A stretch of 64,000 nt of DNA from Sapria himalayana (taxonomy: Eukaryota > Streptophyta > Magnoliopsida > Malpighiales > Rafflesiaceae). Under the pieces are notes generated by a model. The model was not told the DNA's origin, made no database searches, and saw only the letters and a program-made list of their open reading frames with translations. Each line of letters starts with the position of its first letter. Position 1 is the stretch's first letter. Where the stretch lies: the NCBI GenBank assembly GCA_029783825.1, contig JAREIK010008157.1, positions 1 through 64,000 on the forward strand, read 5' to 3'. Below are positions 39,201 through 49,444 of the stretch, one piece after another. The translations under genes were made by a program, and so were the position numbers.

Positions 39201-42200
39201 TAATTTCCTGTGTATAATCCAAGATTATGTCCCATCGCTTTATTTGAGAACAAGAGACATACTATTTTTTATTGATGAACATACTTGTTGTGAATGATAC
39301 TCAAGGAAGCACGGACACGGCTCCCTACAGCCGTGTCCACGTGTCCGATACCTGCACACGTGGACACGACACGGACACGGCACGGATACGTGTCCGATAC
39401 GCCACGTCGCGTATCATTGCACAATTCGTATCCAATATGTCCGATACGACACTTTCATGAGTCACTGGTGTGACTCATGAAAGTGTACTCGAGCTAGCTT
39501 GATGGCACGAACTCATTTGAGTTGGTTTTTTTTCGCCCTTAACATGGTTGGTTTTGCCCATCTCAGTTCTTTTGGATCCAATGTAGATTTCAAGGACTTT
39601 TCCTATGCTAAATTCAATGTAGAGATGTCAACAGGGCCGGGCCGGCCCGACACGGAAATTTTCCGTGCCCGGGCTCGTGCCGTGCCGTGCCGAGGCCAAC
39701 CGGGCCTCTTGTCGTGCTTGGCCAGGCACAGTACCGTGCCGAATTTTTTTTAACAAATTAGGGTTTCGGGCGCGCCGTAACCCTAATTTTTTTTAATTTA
39801 GGGTTCGGCTCGACCGGGCCAAACCCGGGGAATCGTGCCGCGGGCCCTTGCCGGGCTGAACCCCCAAAAAACAGTGCCGAGACAGGCACGGCACGGTTAC
39901 TGTACCGGGCCGTGCCTGGCTCGGCACGAAAGCCCGGCGGGCCTGGAAAAAATGGCCCAGCCCGGCCCGTTTGACACCTCTAATTCAATGATAAAAATAT
40001 TTAAATATATTCTTTATATATCCAGGATATATCTTATGTCCATGGTTATCAACATAATGCATGTATTGAAATATTTGTTGATTGATAAATTTATAATAAT
40101 TATAAAAATCTATGATATATCAGATATATATTAATGATCGCAAATATATTTGTGTATCTGTAAAAAATAGTCATAAGAAAAAATATCATAATATTTTTGT
40201 GATATATTTAGATATAGGTTGATATATTCGTGATATATCCAAATATAATTGTGACATATTAATATATTAATTTATATATTTTTGATTTTATGATAATCTA
40301 TATCAAAGTCAAATTAATTCAATATTAATAATTTTTTATAATATGATTAAATTTATTTTTTTTATATTCAATGTATTTGAATAAATTAAACCAACATATA
40401 ATTGTATATTTGAATTAATAATTTACTATATCTCAAATAAATAATTAAAATAAAATTTAATATTATTTATATGTTAAAATGTAATTAAATTTTTATTTTC
40501 AGTAAATTTGAATAATAATAGAATTATAATTTTAAATAGTTTTTTATTATATGCATACATACAATAAATAAATAATATTAATTATTAATATTGTTTAGAT
40601 ATTAAAATATAATTAAATATAATATTAGCTTTGTATTCAATATATTTATATTGAAATAAAAATTATAATATATTTATAATAGATAAATAATATTATTAAA
40701 TTAAAATATTTATTTGCCCGCATTATATCACAAATTATGTAATATATCAATTTTTTTATTATAACTTTAAAATATTTATTATTTTTAATTTTTTATTTTT
40801 ACTATAATAGTATCTTTTGATATTTTATTCCAAAAATATCCATGGATATATCTGTAAAATAAGCAAGGTGCAGCAGGAGGGCGCGAATTCAAATTATTCG
40901 AGCTTTTGCAAAATGTGGCTAAACTTAGAATCAAGAGCTTGATTCATGAAAAATTCACCAATCACCGTGTTTTTTTTGATTTGTTTTATGTTTTGGGAGT
41001 TTTGATTATTAGGGTAACTGCGTGAATGTTGAAGTGATGGTTTCTATAGAACATGTGCTAATTTGAATGACGCGCGCAGAATGCCAATCCGTCAAATTAC
41101 TCAATATTTATTCATTCAGCTCCTGGTTTTGAGTTCAACGAATCAACGACAAAGTCACTTTTTTTGTATGGCCGACAGCTGAAGAATAGCATACAGGTGA
41201 TTATCTAGTCTCTATCTTGTGAATCAGACATGTTGCCGGGCATATGCAAGGTTAATTTACAGGAATATAATTCTAGTGAAAATGGAGTGGGAATGATCTT
41301 TTTAAAGGTCTTATAGCCAATCTGTTCACTTAGCTACATGAGTAATGCTAAGTTCAAGGATGGCAAGTTCAGAATACAATAAATGAACCACATTTTATTT
41401 ATGTGGCTAGTTTGGTGTAGAGGTGTCAAACCGGCCTGATTTTTTTGAGCACGAGCGTGCCTTCGTGCCGGGCCAGGCACGGTTTAAAAAAGCCAGGACC
41501 GGCACGGCCTGCAGGCACGGCAGGCCGTGCCGTGCCTGGCCCGCTCGGGCCTGGCCTGGCCCGCTCGGGCCTGGCCTGGCCGTACGGTTCGGGCCTCGTG
41601 GGACTGCGGGTCGGGTCCAACCAGATCCGACCCACGGTCTTTTTTGAGGGAGGGGCGATTGCGGGGTCGGGCTTGGGGGACACCCGACACGGGACGAACC
41701 CGTGCCGGGTCAGGCACGGCACGGCACGGCTTGTGCCTAACCCTGGCACGGGATTTTCCCGTGTCGGGCCGGCCCGGTTGACACCTCTAGTCTGGTGATT
41801 ACTAACTGATGCTTGATGAAACTTGGGAAATGATTTGCATATTGTGATGATTTATGTTCATTTTAGCTCCAAAACCTTTGTTTTGCTTCTTTTCTTTGTT
41901 TGCTCTACTAGCTTGGCACGTAATTTCTTTTGAAGGTGGCATGGGGAGAATCCAGCATGATCGAAGCAGAGCGGTTATTGCTTGCGGCAGGGTTAGCAGA
42001 TCCTGGAAACCAAAGATTTGTTCTTCTCTCCGATAGGTTGGCTTACTTTTTTCTCTCTCCCCACCCCCAATCACCCCTTACTAATCGCAGGGTAGATGCA
42101 TACGACAAACTTTCACACTGGTCAATCGTCTCAGTCTTGATCGTGACCAAACACATTTAACTTTGAAATTCTTATGAGATCCAGTGCATGGGTGATAGGT

Positions 42201-45200
42201 TGGCATAGTTGTGACCAATGAATTTGTTCTTTTTAATAGGATAGGTTCTTTTACCACTTGTGTTTTATATCTCCTTTATAAAACATTTGCAAATTGGTAA
42301 ATGTGAATCCTGATTATTGATGTATTATTATATTATTATTTTAAATATATTGCATTTATATTTTTTGTTGTATGCCTTTTTAATATGAATTCAAATTCAA
42401 CCTTTCGTTTGAGAGTGGTATATGACAGGTGAGAGGATCATCATTGTTAAGTATTAGGAGTAGTAGGAGAAGTGAGTAGATACTCAATCTTCTTGAGCAC
42501 GTGCTGCATCCGAAGCATGTCTTAAGTGATTGTTTTCATCGCTCTATATTAAAACTTGAAATAACCTTATGTCTCTTACTTTTTCAGGAGATAATATAGT
42601 CTCTAAGAAAAATATAAAATTTAACTAGTCTTTCTCTCACGTACAGGTGTCAACCGGGCTGGCCCGGCCCGGCACGAGGCACGGCACGGAAAAATTTCGT
42701 GCCCGGGCCCGTGCCGTGCCGTGCCTGACCCGGCATGGTTCGGCACGCGGCACGGCACCCCGGCATGGGTCAGTCCCGTGCCGGGTGTCCCGTGAGCCCG
42801 ACCTCCGGAAGCCCCTCCCGCATAAAAAGACCGTGGGTCGGGTCTGATTCAACCCGACCCAAGGTCTTCCCGTATCCCGAACCGCTCGGACAGGCGTGCC
42901 CGAGCGGGCCAGGCAAGGCACGGCACGGCCCGGGCACGGTAGCACGAACGTGCCCAAAAAAAAAAACGGGCCGGGCCGTGCCGGGCCGGCCCGTTTGACA
43001 CCTCTACTCTCACGTATATTAGCGTTCAACTTAAATCTGAATATCTGATTAACTACAAGTATTTGTTATTATTGGAAGGGATACTGAGTCTTGGATATTT
43101 CTTCACATACTTCAATAAATAAAAAGCTACTTCAAGGTGAATTTGTCTAGGAGAATCTAAGAGATAATTAATTATACTGATTGTATATTATTATATCTGA
43201 TTTAATAATAGTTGATAATTAATTTTTTTATGATTTTTTTTTTTTTGTAAATAATAGACAGTCAACTGGAGGTGTTATATGAGAAGTAAAATCAAAATAT
43301 GAATCAATAAGACCATATGCTGAAGTATAATTCAAAAGTTAAATTTTTATGAGAGTTTCAATTGCTCATCTCCTTTATGAAAAGATAATATTCTTTATGG
43401 AATAAGTTATTCTTATGTAAGGAAAGTATTTGAGTTTACTAAAATCATTTATTTGAAACCGTGGCTAGTGATTGAAAATATTCTTTGAGTTTGGTTATTT
43501 CCAATTCGTTCTCGCTCATAATCCAAATGTGTCTTCCACTTCCACAATCATGAAAATTATTCTACATGAGAACTTAGAAACATGAAAAAACTTATAAGAC
43601 ACAAACAATCCAAACAATCCAAACAATCCAAAATTATTCTACATGAAAAAATTAGGATTTCGGGCACTCCGAAATCCTAATTTTTTTTTAATTTAGGGTT
43701 CGTCCCAACCAGGCCGAACCCGACGGATCGTGCCCTGGCCCGTGCCACGGCACGGTACAGTAACCGTGCCGTGCCTGGCTCAACACGAAAGCATGGTCGG
43801 GCCTGAAAAAAATGAGCCGGCCCTGCCTAGCACGTTCTGTTTGACACCTCTAATATGTTCATTCTGGAGAGTGATCATAAGGTCAAAATCTGATGGTCTT
43901 GCTACATGATCATTGTGCTCTTTGGTAGGTTTATCTTTGATCTCGGCAAATTGTGTATGACTCATTTTCTTAGTATAGGCTCTACATCATTAGTACTCAA
44001 GTATCTTAATTTTTAGCTCAATATGAGCCTGTCATGAGAAAGACACGTGGACTACTATTATATGAACCTAAATGGTATTTTCCTTTTTGGGAAATCTTAT
44101 TCTCTATAGAATAAATATGATTTGTACTTGGTTGAAAGACTTTGCGAGCATCTCTGGACTATTTTGGTAGTTGATTTATCTCTCTTCATACTTTATGATG
44201 TTTATGATACTCTATGAAAATAACTACCAATAATTATCTCAAAAAAAAAAAAATAAAAAAAAATAAAAAAAAATATTACCAATAATTATCCCTGGCACAA
44301 GTCATAATTTTGTAATATATGCTTTGTTATACATACAAATAATATGTATAACAATGTTACACATGTTTCCATCGCACGAGATACAATCTACACTCTCAAT
44401 TAGTAAGTTGTCGAAGGTGGGCAAACATTAAAATAGCTTTCTACCCAAAATCAAACATTCAAACTACTCAACCAACCCTATTGGTTTAGGGTTTCGCTCA
44501 AAATTTTTGTATTGCCCGAACACCATTTTAGGGTTTCACTTTGAAGTGGGGTCCTGCCCAAATATGTGCCATTGGAATTATGTCTGTTGGAATCATGCAA
44601 ATTCTTATGCCTGGATTAAAATTATGGTTTTAGTTGAAATTTGGGTTCTTCCCAAACTTATGCTATTAGAATCATGCAGGTTAGAATCGTGCAACTCTTT
44701 TATTTGTATTCAATAGCTTTTTAGAGGTGTCAAGTGGGTCAGGTGGCCCGGGTACAATGTGAGGTATGACCTGAATTAGCCGTGCCTTCCCTGGCACGAC
44801 GCAGCATAGAATCTTGCCTAAATCGGGGTCGTGCCGGCCAGAGGCATTATTCGTGTTGTGCTGGGCAAGAGCCAACTGTATGTCGTACTGTGCCAGGCGC
44901 GATCCACGTGCCTGGCTCGTTTTCACGGTCCACAGGCATGATGATTCATGATCGGGCACAAGTCACGGGAGCATATTTTTTTTTTTAAATTATTGGCCCC
45001 TACTTTCCACCATCATTCAGTTGAGTCAGCACCTCCACCCCATAGACCATGGTCGATGCTCATTAAATTTTCACGTAATGGGTACCGACATAGAAAGCGA
45101 TAGGCCATCCTATCTAGAGGTGTCAAACGGGATGTGCTGGGTTGGCCCGGCTTGTTTTTTAGGCCCGACCGTGCTTTTGTGCCGGGATAGGCATAGTTTT

Positions 45201-48200
45201 GTGGGGTTCAGCCCGGCACTGGCCCGCGCCATGATCCGCCGGGTTCTGCCCGGTGGGGCGAACCCTATTTTTTTTAAAAAAAATTAGGATTTTGGCACAC
45301 CCGAAACCTTAATTTTTTTAAAAAAATTAGGGTTTCCACACCCCCCACAACCCTAATTTTAAAAAAATTAATTTAGGCATGGTACCGTGTCAGGCCAAGC
45401 ACGGCACAAGGCCCAATTGGCCTCGGCATGAAACGACACGAGCTCGGGCACGGGAAATTTCAGTGCCGGGCCGGCCCAGGCACGGCCGAATCGTGCCGTG
45501 CCTTGTGCCGGGTCGGGCCAGCCCGGCTTGGTTGTCACCTCTAATTCTATCGCTTTCATGTTGACAAAATTTTTTTTATTGTTATTAATCTTTAGTTATT
45601 CTACTTCTCTCTAAAGGCTACAGGCAGAAAGTCAATGAATGTTAGATTTATGTCTGTTTCTAATTAAAAAATATATATTTTTTAAATATTAAAAGTTTCT
45701 ATAAAACATAAATAAAAATTTCTTGAATTTCATTCTTATTCATCTCTTTCTCCTCTTTTATTTTTTTCATCACCTATTCTCTTTTGAGTTTTATGGTGTG
45801 ATATTTTGTGTAATGCTCAATTTTATTATTTTTTATTAGTGTTGACGGCTAGCTTAGCAAGTTTTGAAAAATAGAAGAGGTGGAAAGTGGACTATAGCTA
45901 TGAGCTACTATTCAAATAAATTTACGTAATTATAATACACAATTTTGTTTATTTATTAGTTGTAATATTTATTAAATTTTTTATAATTCGAAAAAAAAAA
46001 AAATTTAATAATAACAAATTAGACTTAGATTATACATCATGATTATACATCATTCGCATGCCTCATTGCTTATTATATAGATTCAAATTGGAAATATAAA
46101 AAAAAAATTTATGATTTTTTGAGATTCTTCATACTTATAATAATTTAATCATATATGAGTGTATAATGGTTATCTTTTGGAAATATAATACTTAGATTAA
46201 AATTTTTAGTATTATATTTAATAATGCATCTAATAACGGAGTCCTAATTATTATATTTGTCAGAACTATTAATAAAATTTTCACGTTAGGGCCAGCCCGG
46301 CACGGGAAAATCCCGTGCCCGGGCCCGTGTCGTGCCCGGGTAAGGCACGAAAGCACGGCCGTGCTCTAAAAAACGGGCTGGCCCGGCCCGTTTGACACCT
46401 CTACATTAGTAAAATATTTAGTAAGTATATAAAATACCATGCACTTAGTGTTATGACCGTTGAGATGAAATTAAATATTTAAAATACTGATCGTTCATTC
46501 TAACTTTGTATTATTTGGATGCTTGTTTGGATCTTAGGGTTAAAATGGAAGTAGTAAAAAATATATTAAAATACATATTCATTTGCATGAACCATACAAA
46601 AAAACATGAATGAGCTTGATTCACGAAGTAAAAAATTTTTATGCACCAATCTAAAAGGTATTATCATAGTTTACAGCATGTTATTCTTTATTTATATTTT
46701 TTTTTTAAATTTTTTGTATTACGGATGTGAGCACTCATTATGATTTTTTTTTTTTTTTTGATTGGTAACAAGCTAGGCTTTGCAAATGTAATTAATAGAG
46801 CTTAAAATAGAACCATTTTCGTGCATGTAGAAAGCACATGTTGTTCGCCCCGTAGCTATGAAATGAAATTCCAGTTTTACCCCTGGACTATCTTGTGTCA
46901 TCACTCTGAAATTTTATTCCTTGCATAAGCTCTGCGACGTTATATCTGTGACTTTTTTTTTTTTTTTTTTTTGATTTTCATGCTGCAGCTGTGTGCCCCT
47001 CTACAACTTCAGCTACATTTACAGCTATGTGATGGCGTCTCCCATGAGCTTTGTGGACAGGTAGATGGGGCTGTTGATTGTTGAGGTGCCAAGCACTAGT
47101 TGTACAGTATTTCAAATTCTGACGCCTCTGCGTTACTCAGCCTCGGGCCAATAAGAAATCTCGTGTATTTTCAGCTTTCTTGATACGAAGGAAGGTCGAT
47201 ATAATAGAAAGATGTCCCGGGTCATACCAAAGAGAAAATGGCGAAAAGGGTCTCAGGTAACTAGTTCGTGCTTGCTTTCTTTCTGCTCTCCATGCAACTT
47301 TTAAATGCGTGCCATTGAGTTATCCTTGCTAAAATTTTGTATTCTAACTACTTAGGGTTGATTGTATGGATTTTCTTTTTTTTTTTTAATTAATTTTATT
47401 AAAAATTATTTCTATTTTTATTTATTTTGTTGTTAAATTATTGGTTATAGTTTCTACTTAATTTCTTTTAAGCCTATTTTTAGTTTTTTTTTTTTTTTCT
47501 CTTTCTGCTCAAATAGTCACACGCTTCCTAACCAGTGTACTAGGAGGCTTCCGTTGGATATAATCTAGCCATCTCAGATGATTTTCATTTATTTTATTAT
47601 TTATATGAGTTATTTTTTTCTATTAATTTTATTTAAGATTTTTCAATTCTTAGGCTTATTCTATTTTTTTTAAATAAATTTTATTAAAAATTATTTCTAC
47701 TTTTATTTATTTAGTTGTTAAATTATTAGTTATAATTTCTACTTTATTTCTTCTAAGCTTATTTTTAGTTTTTTCTCTCTCTTTCTACTCAAATAGGCAC
47801 ATACTTCCTACCCAGTGTACTAGGAGGTCTCCTTTGGATATGATGGTACAGTCATCTCAGATGATTTTCATTTATCTTATTATTTATAAGAGTTGTTTTA
47901 AATTTTTTTTTCTATTAATTTTATTTAAATTTTATTAATTTTAAAATTTTTTTAATAAATTCTATTAAAAATTATTTCTACTTTTATTTATTTAGTTATT
48001 AAATTATTGGTTATAAATTCTACTTAATTTATTCTAAGCCAATTTTTAGTTTATTTTTTTTATCTCTACTCAAATAGTCACACACTTATTACCTAGTGAG
48101 CGTACTAGGAGGTGTCCGTTAGATATGATGGTAAAACCATCTCATATGATTTTTAAATATCTTATTATTTATAAGAGTTATTTTAATTTTTTTTTAATTA

Positions 48201-49411
48201 ATTTAAATTTATAAGAGTTATTTTTTATTTATCTTATTTTTATTATTCTTAGACTTATTATATATTTATCTTATCATTCTCTATCTCTTATCATTTTTAT
48301 TCTAAGAAGTCTTATTTTTATTATCATTTTATTATCAATTTTAATCTAAGAAGTCTTGTTATATATTTTAAGTATTTTATTTTGTTATTATTTTTTGGAC
48401 TCCTCAATCAATAATGTCATACTTGATTAGTTCAGTATACATACTTGATACACATTTCTTATATAATACTCATCAAATTAAAAAATATTATGCATAAATA
48501 TTTTTATTTTTTTATGTATTTCTTGATTAATTATTTAATTAAGTAGCTTTCATAACAAACTTATATGATATAAATTTAAATTAATTCTCTTAAATTTTTG
48601 TTTTTATTCTTAATTTGTGTTTAACTATTTTTTCATAAGGTTTCATGCTGTGACTTGAATGCTTCGTATCTTGGTAGTTATTAAAATCTTGAATATTAAA
48701 TTTGTTCTTATAAATAAGAATTATAATATTTTGTCTTTATTCATTTACTATTTTTTTTTTGGTTCGCATAATGTTATTAAATAATTTAGTCAAATATATC
48801 ATGCATATAATATATTATTAAAGTTATCAAATTCTTTATCATCCTAAATATTCAATTTTGAACTAGTTAATTTGTTTAAATTATCATAAAATTATAATAT
48901 TATTATTATTTTGACTTCGTCATTATTATTTTTAATTATAAATATTCATCATTTGTTAATAAAAAATAATATTTTTTTTCCTACTTTGTAGTTTATCATA
49001 TAACTCATTATACATCTTAAATTTAATTTTATTCATTATTTTTTTTTTAATTTATTTTTCCTAAATATTGAGTGTGTGTGTGTGTTAAGGAATAATTAGA
49101 TGATTAGGATTATTGTGGTATAATCATGTACCAAAATTTTAATAGCATATTTGCATTGCGAAACACTCAACTTAATAATAATAATAATGATGATAATAAT
49201 AATTATTATTATATGGACATTATAAATAATAATTAGATTAAGACTCATGAATTCATATAACAAAAAGTTGTCTATGTATTTCCGAGGTCAAAAAAACTCA
49301 CGGGAAGAAAATTTTTTAAAATTTTTAATAATATCAAAAAAAAAAGTATATGAATTCTTATAATATCATAGTAATATCTTTGTTATTGATTAATTTGAGT
49401 TTTTATATAAC

Positions 49412-49444
<33 letters not shown>

